Of a stretch of 64,000 nt of DNA, positions 23,538-34,369 are shown in pieces; positions within the stretch are counted from its first letter, which is position 1, and each line of letters starts with the position of its first letter. The stretch covers positions 62,001 to 126,000 of the forward strand of contig NZ_VDMS01000004.1 of the NCBI RefSeq assembly GCF_006346395.1, given 5' to 3'. The position numbers and the translations under genes are program-made. The notes beneath the pieces are model-generated. The model saw only the letters and a program-made list of their open reading frames with translations. It was not told the DNA's origin and did no database searches. The DNA is from Nocardioides plantarum (GTDB lineage Bacteria > Actinomycetota > Actinomycetes > Propionibacteriales > Nocardioidaceae).

Positions 23538-23897
23538 TCAGAAGATGACCTCGCCCGACTTGCGGCGGGTACGCAGCAGCTGGATGGCCTCGTCGAGGAT
23601 GACCTCGGCCTCCTTGTCGGAGCGACGCTCCTTCACGTAGGCCAGGTGGGTCTTGTAGGGCTCGATCTTGGGGGCCGGGGGCGGGTTGTCGGAGTCGAGG
23701 GACGCCGGCAGACCGCACTTGGGGCAGTCCCAGTGGTCGGGCACGGAGGCCTCGACCGAGAACGTGATGACGGTGCGGTGCTCGTGCGAGCAGAAGTAGG
23801 TCGCGGCCTGTCGGGGCGCGGACTCGCCGCGCTCGGCCTCGCCCATCGGTCCAGCGCCGACGCGACTTCCGCGGATGGCGTTTCCTCCACCAGCCAT
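23538..23897 (-). CDS. rbpA: RNA polymerase-binding protein RbpA
   Basis: The 119-residue actinobacterial RNA polymerase accessory protein stabilises holoenzyme with principal sigma factors. It shows the N-terminal tail (AGGGNAIRGSRVGAGP), a zinc-ribbon-like core with Cys36 and the CPKC pair (about 58-61), and the C-terminal sigma-interacting KERRSDKEAEVILDEAIQ region. The ATG at 23897 has AAGGAG 8 bp upstream. Confidence 0.97.
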   Translation of the reverse strand: MAGGGNAIRGSRVGAGPMGEAERGESAPRQAATYFCSHEHRTVITFSVEASVPDHWDCPKCGLPASLDSDNPPPAPKIEPYKTHLAYVKERRSDKEAEVILDEAIQLLRTRRKSGEVIF

Positions 23898-23959
23898 GGG
23901 GGTTGCTCCTTGTGTTCGTGTAGTACGTGGGGATGGGACGTCGAGACGAGCAGGAGCTC

Positions 23960-24196
23960 TCAGTAGGCCTTGAGCAGGCCCAGCGCGATGACGCAGGCGA
24001 ACCAGATCACGCCGGTCCCGATGGTGAAGCGGTCGAGGTTGCGCTCGGCCACCGACGAGCCGCCGAGCGAGCTCGAGACGCCGCCACCGAACATGTCGGA
24101 CATGCCGCCGCCGCGCCCCTTGTGGAGGAGCACCAGCAGGATCATGAGACCGCTGGCCAGGAGGAGCAGGACGGTGAGAATCAGTTCCGCGTTCAC
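23960..24196 (-). CDS. secG: Preprotein translocase subunit SecG
   Basis: The 78-residue membrane protein has two hydrophobic helices (about 3-24 and 57-76) joined by the GRGGGMSDMFGGG loop typical of SecG. It is an accessory subunit of SecYEG. The frame is open upstream, but the GTG at 24196, with AGGA about 9 bp before it, gives the standard N terminus. Its position between tpiA and rbpA is conserved in actinobacteria. Confidence 0.95.
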   Translation of the reverse strand: MNAELILTVLLLLASGLMILLVLLHKGRGGGMSDMFGGGVSSSLGGSSVAERNLDRFTIGTGVIWFACVIALGLLKAY

Positions 24197-24248
24197 GAGG
24201 TGGAATCCTACGTCAGGGTGGTCGGAGTCGGACGATCGGCAGGGCCGG

Positions 24249-25046
24249 TCACAGGCTGGGCATGTCGTAGAAGCGGCAGATGCCGCCGAACTCGTCGACC
24301 TGCAGGCTCGCGCCGCCCACGAGGGCACCGTCCACGTCGGGCTTGGCCATGATGCCGGCGACGTTGGACGCCTTGACCGAGCCGCCGTAGAGCACCCGGA
24401 CACCGGCAGCAGCGGCCTCGCCGTGCGCCTCCCGGATCTGGCCGCGGATGGCCTGACAGACCTCCTGGGCGTCCTCCGGAGTGGCTACCTCGCCGGTGCC
24501 GATCGCCCAGACGGGCTCGTAGGCGACCACGAGGCCGGCGACCTGCTCGCCGGTGAACCCGGCCAGCGAGCCGGCGACCTGGGCCATGGTGAACGGCACG
24601 TGCTCGCCGGACTGACGGACCTCCAGGCCCTCGCCGACGCACACGATCGGGGTGATCCCGGCGCCGAGCGCCGCGTGCGCCTTGGCGTTGACGACCTCGT
24701 CGGTCTCGTGGTGGTGCTGACGCCGTTCGGAGTGACCGACGACGGCGTACGAGACGCCGAGCTTGGCGAGCATGCCGGCCGAGATCTCACCCGTGTAGGC
24801 GCCCGACTCGTGCACCGAGACGTCCTGGGCGCCGTACTTCACCAGCAGCCGGTCGCCGTCGACGAGGGTCTGCACCGAGCGCAGGTCGGTGAACGGGGGT
24901 ACGACGACCACCTCGACCTTGGCGAAGTCGTGGCGCTTGTCGCTCAGCGTCCAGGCGAGCTTCTGGACCAGCACCACCGCTTCCTGGTGGTTGAGGTTCA
25001 TCTTCCAGTTGCCCGCCATCAGCGGCGTACGGGTGGCCTTGGCCAT
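24249..25046 (-). CDS. tpiA: Triose-phosphate isomerase
   Basis: The 265-residue TIM barrel interconverts glyceraldehyde 3-phosphate and dihydroxyacetone phosphate. Active-site residues are Lys15 (GNWKMN), His105 (VVGHSERR) and Glu176 ([11 protein letters not shown]). It lies 8 bp downstream of pgk in the gap-pgk-tpiA operon. Confidence 0.97.
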   Translation of the reverse strand: MAKATRTPLMAGNWKMNLNHQEAVVLVQKLAWTLSDKRHDFAKVEVVVVPPFTDLRSVQTLVDGDRLLVKYGAQDVSVHESGAYTGEISAGMLAKLGVSYAVVGHSERRQHHHETDEVVNAKAHAALGAGITPIVCVGEGLEVRQSGEHVPFTMAQVAGSLAGFTGEQVAGLVVAYEPVWAIGTGEVATPEDAQEVCQAIRGQIREAHGEAAAAGVRVLYGGSVKASNVAGIMAKPDVDGALVGGASLQVDEFGGICRFYDMPSL

Positions 25047-25054
25047 GGTTGTTC

Positions 25055-26263
25055 CTAGCTCTCGAGGACCGTGATGCCGGGGAGCTCCTTGCCCTCGAGG
25101 TACTCGAGGCTGGCACCGCCCCCGGTGGAGATGTGTCCGAACGCGGCGTCGTCGAAGCCCAGGCTGCGGACCGCGGCGGCGGAGTCACCGCCACCGACCA
25201 CGGAGAGCCCGCCGGCGGCGGTCACCTCGGTGAGCGCCTGGGCGACCGCCCGGGTGCCGTCGGAGAACTGCGGGACCTCGAAGACGCCCATCGGGCCGTT
25301 CCAGAAGACCGTGCGGGCCCCGGACAGGGCCGCGGCGAAGTCAGCTCCCGAGGCCGGGCCGATGTCGAGGCCGAGGGCGTCGGCCGGGATCTGGTCGGCC
25401 GGGACGACCCGGGGGTCGGGCGTGACGTCACCCGACGGGAACGACGTGTCGACGACGATGTCGCCCGGCAGCAGGATCTGGACGCCGGACTCCTCGGCGC
25501 GCCGCAGGTAGGCACGGCACACGTCGAGCTGGTCGTCCTCGAGCAGGCTCTTGCCCACCTCGTGGCCCTGGGCCTTGAGGAAGGTGAACACCATGCCGCC
25601 GCCGATGAGCAGCTTGTCGGCCTTGTCGAGCAGGTTGTCGATGACCCCGAGCTTGTCGGAGACCTTCGAGCCGCCCAGGACGACCACGTAGGGCCGCTCG
25701 GGCTCGACGGTCAGGCGCCGCAGCACGTCGATCTCGGTCGAGACCAGGGCGCCCATCGCGTGCGGGAGCCGCTGCGCGACGTCGTAGACCGAGGCCTGCT
25801 TGCGGTGGACGACGCCGAAGCCGTCGGACACGAACGCGTCGGCGAGCGACGCGAGCTCGTCGGCGAAGGCACCGCGCTCGGCCTCGTCCTTGCTGGTCTC
25901 GCCGGGGTTGAACCGGACGTTCTCGAGCAGGGCGACCTGTCCGTCGGCGAGGCCGTCGACCGTGGCCCGGGCCGAGTCGCCGACCGTGTCGGTGGCGAAG
26001 GCGACGTCGGTGCCGAGCAGCTCGCCGAGGCGGGCGGCCACGGGCGCCAGGGAGTAGCGGTCCTCGGGCGCGCCCTTGGGACGGCCCAGGTGGGCGGTCA
26101 CGACCACCCGGGCGCCGGCGTCGGCCAGCGCCTTGATGGTCGGGACCGAGGCGCGGATACGGCCGTCGTCGGTGATGTCGGAGCCGTCGAGGGGCACGTT
26201 GAGGTCGCTGCGGACCAGGACGGTCTTGCCCGCGACGTCACCGAGGGAGGAGTAGTCCCCCAC
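25055..26263 (-). CDS. pgk: Phosphoglycerate kinase
   Basis: The 402-residue glycolytic kinase has the RSDLNVPLD motif (about 18-26), the hinge-region GGSKVSDK and the nucleotide-site NGPMGVFE and GGGDSAAA segments. The GTG at 26263 is 2 bp after the gap stop and gives the normal N terminus; longer open frames upstream run through gap in another register. Confidence 0.96.
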   Translation of the reverse strand: MGDYSSLGDVAGKTVLVRSDLNVPLDGSDITDDGRIRASVPTIKALADAGARVVVTAHLGRPKGAPEDRYSLAPVAARLGELLGTDVAFATDTVGDSARATVDGLADGQVALLENVRFNPGETSKDEAERGAFADELASLADAFVSDGFGVVHRKQASVYDVAQRLPHAMGALVSTEIDVLRRLTVEPERPYVVVLGGSKVSDKLGVIDNLLDKADKLLIGGGMVFTFLKAQGHEVGKSLLEDDQLDVCRAYLRRAEESGVQILLPGDIVVDTSFPSGDVTPDPRVVPADQIPADALGLDIGPASGADFAAALSGARTVFWNGPMGVFEVPQFSDGTRAVAQALTEVTAAGGLSVVGGGDSAAAVRSLGFDDAAFGHISTGGGASLEYLEGKELPGITVLES

Positions 26264-26265
26264 CG

Positions 26266-27303
<1,038 letters not shown>

Positions 27304-27412
27304 CTACCGTCCGACCTGGCACGCAGGTATGGCGTCCCGGGGTACGTGCGGGTAACCACGACGAGCCGAACGCGGGAGCCCTGGCGAGGGTTGGCTGCGT
27401 CGGCTGCGGTGG

Positions 27413-27512
27413 TTTCGACTCGCTCGTGCGGCTTCGCAGGCTCAGCCGCGTCGCTCGCTCAACCTTCGCTCGCGACGGCATCCCGCTCGTTCCTCGCGGG
27501 ATGCCTGCTCGC
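27413..27512. repeat. Dispersed GC-rich palindromic repeats between gap and whiA
   Basis: The 250-bp gap downstream of whiA contains a hairpin with GCGGCT/AGCCGC arms at 27428-27449, identical over 23 nt to 3043-3065. It also has CGACTCGCTCG/CGCTCGCTCAACC-type elements and, at 27477-27505, a second palindrome (CATCCCGC...GCGGGATG). No open frame with coding character is present. The pair may terminate whiA transcription. Confidence 0.6.
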
Positions 27513-28499
27513 TCAGTCGTCGTCGGCGAGCATCTCGGGCGTCAAGGACGCCTCGGTGTCGGGTACGCCGAGCTCCTCGGCCCGCTTGTCGGCCATCGCG
27601 AGCAGTCGGCGGATGCGCCCGGCGATGGCGTCCTTGGTGAGCTGGGGCTCGTGCAGCTGTCCGAGCTCCTCGAGCGAGGCCTGCTTGTGCTCGAGGCGCA
27701 ACGTGCCGGCCAGCTGCAGGTGGTCGGGGACCTCCTCGCCCAGGATCTCCATGGCGCGCTCGACGCGGGCGCCGGCGGCGACGGCGGCCCGGGCGGACCG
27801 GCGCAGGTTGGCGTCGTCGAAGTTGGCGAGCCGGTTGGCGGTGGCGCGGACCTCGCGGCGCATCCGGCGCTCCTCCCAGGCCATCAGCGTCTCGTGGGCG
27901 CCGAGGCGGGTGAGCAGCTGGCCGATGGCGTCGCCGTCGCGGATCACGACGCGGTCGATGCCGCGGACCTCGCGGGCCTTGGCCTGGATGCCGAGGCGGC
28001 GGGCGACGCCGACGAGGGCGAGCGCGGCCTCGGGGCCGGGGCAGGTGACCTCGAGCGACGAGGAGCGGCCCGGCTCGGTGAGCGAGCCGTGGGCCAGGAA
28101 GGCGCCGCGCCAGGCGGCGACGGCGTCGCAGCCGCCTCCGGACACGACCGCCGGCGGGAGCCCGCGCACGGGGCGGCCGCGCTGGTCGAGCAGCCCGGTC
28201 TGGCGGGCGAGCGACTCGCCGTCCTTGACGACGCGCACGATGTAGCGGCTCCCCTTGCGGATGCCGTTGCCCTGCACCATCACCACGTCGGACTTGTGGC
28301 CGTAGACCTCGTCGATGTCGCGACGCAGCCGTCGGGCGGCGGCACCGGTGTCGAGCTCGGCCTCCACCACGATCTTGCCGCTCACGATGTGCAGTCCACC
28401 GGCGAAGCGCAGCGTGGTGGCGACCTCGGCCTTGCGGCAGCAGGTCTTCGTCGTCTGCGTGTTGGCGAGCTCTGCTTTCACCTGCGCCGTCATCGCCAT
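27513..28499 (-). CDS. whiA: WhiA, sporulation/cell-division transcriptional regulator
   Basis: The 328-residue protein has an N-terminal LAGLIDADG-derived domain and a C-terminal helix-turn-helix ([25 protein letters not shown] near 290-315). The conserved [20 protein letters not shown] segment follows the start. In Streptomyces WhiA works with WhiB to control sporulation septation; in non-sporulating relatives it is linked to division. The ATG at 28499 ([12 protein letters not shown]) is the standard start. It is the last gene of uvrC-rapZ-yvcK-whiA. Confidence 0.95.
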   Translation of the reverse strand: MAMTAQVKAELANTQTTKTCCRKAEVATTLRFAGGLHIVSGKIVVEAELDTGAAARRLRRDIDEVYGHKSDVVMVQGNGIRKGSRYIVRVVKDGESLARQTGLLDQRGRPVRGLPPAVVSGGGCDAVAAWRGAFLAHGSLTEPGRSSSLEVTCPGPEAALALVGVARRLGIQAKAREVRGIDRVVIRDGDAIGQLLTRLGAHETLMAWEERRMRREVRATANRLANFDDANLRRSARAAVAAGARVERAMEILGEEVPDHLQLAGTLRLEHKQASLEELGQLHEPQLTKDAIAGRIRRLLAMADKRAEELGVPDTEASLTPEMLADDD

Positions 28500-28589
28500 G
28501 GGAGCGATCCTGTCACGGGCGTCAACAACCCTCCTCGGGGGCCCGGATCCCTTGCGCTGGTGGGATAAACGGGTCACATGTGACGAGCG

Positions 28590-29567
28590 TCAACCCGCCG
28601 CGATGAGGCGTGCGTAGGCCGCCGCGAGCTTGACGGGGTCGTGTCGTGGGCTGCCGTCGTCGCGCGCGACGTCGTCGAGCACGAGTCGGGTGCCGGACGC
28701 CTCGACCAGGGCCAGCAGCTCGTCGTGCTGCTCGTCGGTGAGGTTGGCGCGGTCGGCCAGCACGGTGTGGACCCGCAGGTGGGGAGCGTGCTCGAACAGC
28801 ACCGCCAGGTGGTCGGCGGGCGCGAAGCCGCCCGTCTCACCGGCCTGCTCCTCGAGGTTGAGCACGACCACCAGGCGGGCCTGGCTGGCGACCATCGCCT
28901 CGCGCAGCTGCGGGACCCGCAGGTGCGGGATGACGGAGGAGAACCACGACCCCGGGCCGATGAAGGCCCAGTCGGCCTCGATGACCTTGTCGAGCACGAG
29001 CGGACTGACCTCGGGGTCGGGCGGCTCGAGGTCGAGGGTGGTGATGACGCCCTCGGTGGTGGCGACCTCGACCTGACCGCGCACGGTGGTCAGGGCGTCG
29101 GGGTCGCCCGCGACCAGGCCCCGCACCTCGGCCCGGATGTCCATCGGCGTCAGCGCCATCGGCAGGACCCGTCCCTTGGCGCCGAGCAGCCGGGCCACCC
29201 AGTCGAGGGCCTCGACCGGGTCACCGAGGAGCTCCCAGAGCCCGACGATGAGCAGGTTGCCGACGACGTGTCCACGCATCTCGCCCTCGCCGGCGAACCG
29301 GTGCTGCAGCAGGCGGGTCCAGGTGTCGCCCCAGTCGTCGGCGCCGCACAGGGCGGCCAGCGCCATCCGCAGGTCGCCCGGCGGCAGCACCCCGAACTCG
29401 CTGCGCAGCCGGCCGGAGCTGCCGCCGTTGTCGGCGACGGTGACGACGGCCGTGAGGTCGTCGACGGTCAGGTCGTCGACGAGCAGGCGCAGCGCGGACA
29501 GCGAGGCGTGCAGCCCGTGTCCGCCGCCGAACGCCACGACCGCCTGGGCCCGCGACGTCGTCGTCAT
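28590..29567 (-). CDS. yvcK: YvcK/CofD-like gluconeogenesis factor
   Basis: The 325-residue cytosolic protein has the nucleotide-binding start VVAFGGGHGLHASL (about 10-23), TVADNGGSSGRLR and the FIGPGSWFSSVIPHL block typical of YvcK. Family members bind UDP-sugars and influence cell-wall precursor supply and morphology. It overlaps rapZ by 4 bp, the canonical actinobacterial arrangement. Confidence 0.95.
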   Translation of the reverse strand: MTTTSRAQAVVAFGGGHGLHASLSALRLLVDDLTVDDLTAVVTVADNGGSSGRLRSEFGVLPPGDLRMALAALCGADDWGDTWTRLLQHRFAGEGEMRGHVVGNLLIVGLWELLGDPVEALDWVARLLGAKGRVLPMALTPMDIRAEVRGLVAGDPDALTTVRGQVEVATTEGVITTLDLEPPDPEVSPLVLDKVIEADWAFIGPGSWFSSVIPHLRVPQLREAMVASQARLVVVLNLEEQAGETGGFAPADHLAVLFEHAPHLRVHTVLADRANLTDEQHDELLALVEASGTRLVLDDVARDDGSPRHDPVKLAAAYARLIAAG

Positions 29568-30481
29568 TCGCGCCCGAGGTCGCGGTGGACCGGCTTGGCG
29601 TCGAACCCGGCCGCGCGCAGCCGGTCGGCGATCTCCTCGGTCATGGCGACGCTGCGGTGCTTGCCACCGGTGCACCCGATCGCCACCCGCATGAAGCGCT
29701 TGCCCTCGCGCAGGTAGCCGTCGGCCACGCCCATCAGCACCGGGAGGTAGCCGTCGAGGAACTCGGCCGCCCCCGGCTGGGCCTTGACGAAGTCGGCGAC
29801 GTCGGCGTCGCGGCCGGTGTTGTGCTTCAGCTCGGGGACCCAGTGGGGGTTGGGCAGGAACCGCATGTCGGCCACGAAGTCGGCGTCGACGGGGATGCCG
29901 TACTTGAAGCCGAAGCTGATCACCGTGACCTTGAGCGCCGTGGACTCGGGGGTGCCGAACGCCTCGGCGACCCGGTCGGTCAGCTGGTGCACGTTGAGGC
30001 TGGTGGTGTCGATGGTGAGGTCGGCCTCGCCGCGCAGGTCGGCCAGCGCGCGACGCTCGCGGTGCAGCCCGTCGAGGAGGCGGCCCGAGGCCTGCAGCGG
30101 GTGCGGGCGGCGTACGGCCTCCTGACGACGGACGAGCACGTCGTCGGCGGCGTCGAGGAACAGCAGGGTGGTACGCCGACCGTGCGGGTCGCCCAGGTCG
30201 CGCCGCTGGGCCAGGAACGTGCGCAGCCCCGCGAAGAACGACCCGGACCGGACGTCGACGACGACGGCGACCTTCTGCCGCGGCCCGTGGCTCTCGTCGA
30301 CGAGCCGGATCACGTCGGGCAGCAGGCTGGGCGGCAGGTTGTCGACGACGTAGTAGCCGAGGTCCTCGAGCTCCTTGGCCGCGGTGCTGCGGCCGGCACC
30401 GGTCATGCCGGTGACGATGACCAGCTCACCGCGCTCCGGGATCTCGGGATTCTCGGGGGTCTCCGGAGTGTCCGGGGCCAT
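29564..30481 (-). CDS. rapZ: RapZ-family RNase adaptor/nucleotide-binding protein
   Basis: This 305-residue P-loop protein has the Walker A GMTGAGRS (25-32) and the C-terminal block GCTGGKHRSVAMTEEIADRL diagnostic of RapZ. In E. coli RapZ controls glmS through small RNAs; in actinobacteria the role is less clear. ATG 30481 has AGGAG 11 bp upstream; the alternative GTG at 30490 overlaps the uvrC stop but leaves only 2 bp after the same AGGAG. Confidence 0.94.
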   Translation of the reverse strand: MAPDTPETPENPEIPERGELVIVTGMTGAGRSTAAKELEDLGYYVVDNLPPSLLPDVIRLVDESHGPRQKVAVVVDVRSGSFFAGLRTFLAQRRDLGDPHGRRTTLLFLDAADDVLVRRQEAVRRPHPLQASGRLLDGLHRERRALADLRGEADLTIDTTSLNVHQLTDRVAEAFGTPESTALKVTVISFGFKYGIPVDADFVADMRFLPNPHWVPELKHNTGRDADVADFVKAQPGAAEFLDGYLPVLMGVADGYLREGKRFMRVAIGCTGGKHRSVAMTEEIADRLRAAGFDAKPVHRDLGRE

Positions 30482-30486
30482 GTCGC

Positions 30487-32478
30487 TCACGACTCCTCGA
30501 TCTCGCCGGTGGCGGTGTTCACGGAGACAGTCTTGCGGCTCGCGGAGGCCTGCTCCACCGCGGTCTTGATCGCCTCGGCGGTGCGGGGGCCGATACCGGG
30601 GACCTGGGCGATCTCGTCGACCTCGGCCTCGCGCAGCTTCTTGAGCGAGCCGAAGTGCTTGAGCAGCGTCTTGCGGCGGACCTCGCCGAGTCCGGGGACG
30701 TCGTCGAGCATGCTCTCGACCATCGTCTTGGACCGGCGCCCGCGGTGATGGGTGTTGGCGAAGCGGTGGGCCTCGTCGCGGATCCGCTGCAGCAGGTAGA
30801 GACCCTCGGACGAGCGGGCCAGGATGACCGGGTCCTCCTCCCCCGGCAGCCACACCTCCTCGAGCCGCTTGGCCAGCCCGCAGACGGCGATGTCGTTGAT
30901 GCCGAGCTCGAGGAGCGCCTGCTGGGCGGCCGCGACCTGCGGTTGCCCGCCGTCGACGACGACCAGGCCCGGCGCGTAGGCGAACTTGCGGGGCCGGCCG
31001 GTCTCGGGATCGACGAGCATCGGACCCTGGTCGGTGGCCCGCGTGTCGGAACGGGACTGCTCGTCGAGCAGCCGCCTGAAGCGCCGGGTGATCACCTCGT
31101 GCATGGAGGCGACGTCGTTCTGCTTGTCGACGCCCTTGATGACGAAGCGCCGGTATTCGCCCTTGCGGGACAGCCCGTCCTCGAAGACGACCATCGACGC
31201 GACCACCTCGGTGCCCTGCAGGTGGGCGACGTCGTAGCACTCGATGCGCAGCGGTGCCTCGTCGAGCTCGAGCGCCTCGCGGATCTCGTCGAGCGCCTGG
31301 TTGCGGGTGGTGAGGTCGCTGGCGCGCTTGGTCTTGTGGAGGGCCAGCGACTGGCGGGCGTTCTGCGCGACGGTCTCCTGGAGGGTCTTCTTGTCGCCGC
31401 GCTGGGGCACCCGGATCTGGACCCGGCTGCCCTTGAGGTCGCTCAGCAGCGCCTCGAACGTGTCGACGTCGGTCGGCAGCGCGGGCACCAGGATCTCGCG
31501 CGGCACGGCGTCGGCGTCGCCGGCGTAGAGCTGGAGCAGGAAGTCCTCGACCAGCTGGGGGGTCTCGGCGTCGGTGACCCGGTCGGCGACCCACCCGCGC
31601 TGGCCGCGGATGCGGCCGCCGCGGACGTAGAAGATCTGCACCGCGACCTCGAGCGGGTCCTCGGCCAGCGCGATCACGTCGGCGTCGGCCCCGTCGCCGA
31701 GCACCACGGCCTGCTTCTCCAGGGCGCGCTGCATCGCCCCGAGGTCGTCGCGGAGCCGGGCGGCCCGCTCGAAGTCCATGGCGTCGGAGGCGGCGTACAT
31801 CTCGCGCTCGATGCGCTTGACGAACGGGCGGGTCTGTCCGGCCATGAAGTCGCAGAAGTCGTCGACGATCGCGCGGTGGTCGTCCTCGCTGATCTGCCCG
31901 ACGCACGGAGCCGAGCACTTGCCGATGTAGCCGAGCAGGCAGGCCCGCCCGATCTGCTGGGAGCGCTTGAACACGCCGTTGCTGCACGAGCGCATCGGGA
32001 AGACCCGCAGCAGGATGTCGACGGTCTCGCGGATCGCCCAGGCATGGCTGTAGGGGCCGAAGTAGCGGGTGCCCTTGCGTTTGGCGCCCCGGCCGACCAT
32101 CACCCGCGGGTAGGCGTCACCGACCGTGACCGCCAGCCACGGGTAGGACTTGTCGTCGCGGTACTTCACGTTGAACCGCGGGTCGAACTCCTTGATCCAG
32201 GAGTACTCGAGCTGCAGGGCCTCGACCTCGGTGTTGACCACCGTCCACTCGACGCGCGCCGCCGTCGTGACCATGGTGGCGGTGCGTTGGTGCAGGTTGG
32301 CGAGGTCCTGGAAGTAGGAGGAGAGGCGGGCCCGCAGGTTGTTGGCCTTGCCGACGTAGATCACCCGGTCGCGTGCGTCGCGGAAGCGGTAGACCCCCGG
32401 CTGCGTCGGGATCGTGCCCGGCTCGGGCCGGTAGGACAGGGGTCCCCGGGAGGAGCGGGTCGGACGGGACGCAGGCAC
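30487..32478 (-). CDS. uvrC: Excinuclease ABC subunit C
   Basis: The 663-residue nucleotide excision repair nuclease makes both incisions around a lesion. It has an N-terminal GIY-YIG domain (about 26-105, [21 protein letters not shown]), a UVR region (about 205-240), the RNase H-like domain ([13 protein letters not shown] near 510) and C-terminal helix-hairpin-helix repeats ([25 protein letters not shown]). It starts at GTG 32478. The last bases overlap a possible GTG start of rapZ. Confidence 0.97.
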   Translation of the reverse strand: MPASRPTRSSRGPLSYRPEPGTIPTQPGVYRFRDARDRVIYVGKANNLRARLSSYFQDLANLHQRTATMVTTAARVEWTVVNTEVEALQLEYSWIKEFDPRFNVKYRDDKSYPWLAVTVGDAYPRVMVGRGAKRKGTRYFGPYSHAWAIRETVDILLRVFPMRSCSNGVFKRSQQIGRACLLGYIGKCSAPCVGQISEDDHRAIVDDFCDFMAGQTRPFVKRIEREMYAASDAMDFERAARLRDDLGAMQRALEKQAVVLGDGADADVIALAEDPLEVAVQIFYVRGGRIRGQRGWVADRVTDAETPQLVEDFLLQLYAGDADAVPREILVPALPTDVDTFEALLSDLKGSRVQIRVPQRGDKKTLQETVAQNARQSLALHKTKRASDLTTRNQALDEIREALELDEAPLRIECYDVAHLQGTEVVASMVVFEDGLSRKGEYRRFVIKGVDKQNDVASMHEVITRRFRRLLDEQSRSDTRATDQGPMLVDPETGRPRKFAYAPGLVVVDGGQPQVAAAQQALLELGINDIAVCGLAKRLEEVWLPGEEDPVILARSSEGLYLLQRIRDEAHRFANTHHRGRRSKTMVESMLDDVPGLGEVRRKTLLKHFGSLKKLREAEVDEIAQVPGIGPRTAEAIKTAVEQASASRKTVSVNTATGEIEES

Positions 32479-32562
32479 GTCTCCACCCTACGAGCGGGCA
32501 CCGACACCCCGGACGTGGCTCCCGGTCGGGACGGGGTCTCGCCAAGCTAATGTCGAGTGGCT

Positions 32563-32574
32563 TAGTGTGTTTAC
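32563..32574 (+). promoter_or_regulatory. Leaderless -10 element of the TPR-like gene
   Basis: TAGTGT (32563-32568) is followed by six bases and the ATG at 32575, the spacing expected for transcription starting at or beside the start codon. No ribosome-binding site is visible. Confidence 0.5.
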
Positions 32575-33870
32575 ATGACCTGCCGCGACCGCTACGGACT
32601 GACCCTCTCCACGGGTCGCGACGCCGCCGCGGCCTACTCGCGGGGGCTCGACGGCCTGCTGTCCCTGCGGGCCGGGTCGGCCGACGCCCTGGCCACCTCG
32701 ATCGTGCTCGATCCCACGTTCGCGCTCGGGCACGCCGACCTGGCCCTCCTCGGCTACGACCTCTGCGTCGAGGTCGACGTCGTCGGCCGGATGCGCGACG
32801 CCGAACGGTGGGCGCACCTCGGCACCGAGCGCGAGCAGAGTCACGTGGCGGCCGTGCTGGCCCACCTGCGGGGCGACTCGAGCCTGGTCGTCGACCACCT
32901 GGACCGCTACCCCGTCGACGCGCTGCTGCTGTCGGCCGCGATCCCGACCATCGCCTTCGCCGGGGTCACCGAGGTCTTCGAGCAGGCGTGGTCGATCGTC
33001 GAGCGCGCAGCACCGTCGTACGGCGACGACTGGTGGTACGCCGGGCTCCTCGCCTTCGTCCGTCAGGAGCAGGGGCGCTACGACGAGGCCTACGAGCTGG
33101 CGTGCCGGTCGCTCGCCGAGCAGCCCGACGCCGGCCACTCGGCCCACGCCCGCGCGCACGTGCACTACGAGACCGGCGACCACGCCGGTGGCCTGGCGTG
33201 GATGGACGGCTGGGTCGCGGGAGCCGGCGCCGGGGCGGAGAGCCTCAGCCACTTCTCGTGGCACGCCGCGCTGCACGAGCTGTCGCTCGGCGACCTCGAC
33301 GCCGTACGCCGCCGCTACGACGCGCAGCTGCGTCCCGAGCTCGCGTCCGGGTGCCGGGCCCTGGTCGACAGCGCGTCGCTGCTGGTGCGCTGGGCACTGA
33401 CCCCCGCCGCCGCGCAGGTCCCCGGACTCGAGCAGGTCGCGCACGCCGTGGGGCGGGATGTGCTGGTCCACCCCTCGACGCCGTTCCTCGGCATGCACGC
33501 GGCGGCGGCGCTGCTCGCCCTCGGTGACGGCGAGGGCCTCGCCTCGCTCGCCACCTGGGCCGGCGCCCACGGCCACGCGACGCACCGCGAGGTGGTCGCG
33601 CCGCTCGCCCGGGCCCTCCAGCTGCTCGACGCCGGCCAGGACGACGCCGCGGCCACGGCCCTGGCGTCGCTCGCCACGTCCGTGGGCCGGGTGGGCGGCT
33701 CGCAGGCGCAGCGCGAGCTGGTCGAGGAGATCAGGGTCGCCGCGCTGCTGCGGGCCGGTCGGTACGTCGAGGCCCGTGACCTGCTCGACCACCGGCTCGA
33801 CAGACGCCGCTCGCCTCGGGACGAGGCCTGGCGTCGGCGCTGTCGGGCCGACGTCCTGACGCCGGGGTAG
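32575..33870 (+). CDS. Tetratricopeptide-repeat protein, TTC38-like
   Basis: The 431-residue soluble protein is built of Ala/Leu-rich helical pairs with TPR-like signatures (for example ALATSIVLDPTFALGHADLAL at about 39-58 and EQGRYDEAYELACRSLAE near 165-182). The overall layout resembles TTC38-type proteins. No catalytic motif or signal peptide is visible. It is convergent with the Rieske lipoprotein pair, with an inverted repeat spanning both stop codons. The cellular role is unknown. Confidence 0.8.
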   Translation: MTCRDRYGLTLSTGRDAAAAYSRGLDGLLSLRAGSADALATSIVLDPTFALGHADLALLGYDLCVEVDVVGRMRDAERWAHLGTEREQSHVAAVLAHLRGDSSLVVDHLDRYPVDALLLSAAIPTIAFAGVTEVFEQAWSIVERAAPSYGDDWWYAGLLAFVRQEQGRYDEAYELACRSLAEQPDAGHSAHARAHVHYETGDHAGGLAWMDGWVAGAGAGAESLSHFSWHAALHELSLGDLDAVRRRYDAQLRPELASGCRALVDSASLLVRWALTPAAAQVPGLEQVAHAVGRDVLVHPSTPFLGMHAAAALLALGDGEGLASLATWAGAHGHATHREVVAPLARALQLLDAGQDDAAATALASLATSVGRVGGSQAQRELVEEIRVAALLRAGRYVEARDLLDHRLDRRRSPRDEAWRRRCRADVLTPG

Positions 33871-33900
33871 CCGCCCCGAGGGGCCGGAGCCGGCGTCAGG
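33855..33900. terminator. Inverted repeat spanning both stop codons of convergent genes
   Basis: Eleven-base perfect arms CCTGACGCCGG (33855-33865) and CCGGCGTCAGG (33890-33900) enclose the TAG of the TPR-like gene, while the distal arm contains the minus-strand TGA of the Rieske gene. The GCCCC/GGGGC in the loop adds a second small stem. It is probably a bidirectional terminator. Confidence 0.6.
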
Positions 33901-34369
33901 CCACGACGACCTGGTCGCCCTGGACCTTGACCTGGACCTCCGACAGCGCGGTGGTGGCCGGGCCCTTGAGCGCCGACCCGTCGGTGATCGAGAACCGGCT
34001 GCCGTGGTTGGGGCAGATGATGTCGGCGCCGTCGACCTGGTTGACCGGTGTGCCCTGGTGGGTGCAGGCGGTGGTGAACGCCTTGAAGTCGCCCTCGGTC
34101 GGCTGCGTCACGACGAGGTTGGCCTCGCTCACCACGACCCCACCGCCCACCGGGACCTCGGCGGTCGCGATCAGGGAGGCGCCCGCCTCGGGCGCAGCTC
34201 CCCCGCCGCTGCTGCCACCGTCGTCACTGCCACCGCCACAGGCCGCCAGGACGCAGGCCACGCCGAGCGCACCCATGCCCTGGAACACCAGACGGCGGCT
34301 GTGGCGCGCCGGGGCGGTCTCGGTGGTCGCCTCGGTGGTCGCCTCGGTGGTGGTGACCTCGCCGCTCAC
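33896..34369 (-). CDS. Exported Rieske [2Fe-2S] lipoprotein, second copy
   Basis: The 157-residue protein has a Tat-like SRRLVFQ followed by a hydrophobic stretch and a lipobox LAAC (Cys44). A low-complexity Gly/Ser linker leads to a Rieske domain with Cys102-His104 and Cys119-His122. It lacks the extra disulfide Cys pair (CTHQGT and CPNHGS). It starts at GTG 34369, overlapping the stop of the upstream Rieske gene (GTGA), so the two are coupled and probably arose by tandem duplication. It is likely an electron-transfer protein on the outer membrane face. Confidence 0.88.
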   Translation of the reverse strand: MSGEVTTTEATTEATTETAPARHSRRLVFQGMGALGVACVLAACGGGSDDGGSSGGGAAPEAGASLIATAEVPVGGGVVVSEANLVVTQPTEGDFKAFTTACTHQGTPVNQVDGADIICPNHGSRFSITDGSALKGPATTALSEVQVKVQGDQVVVA

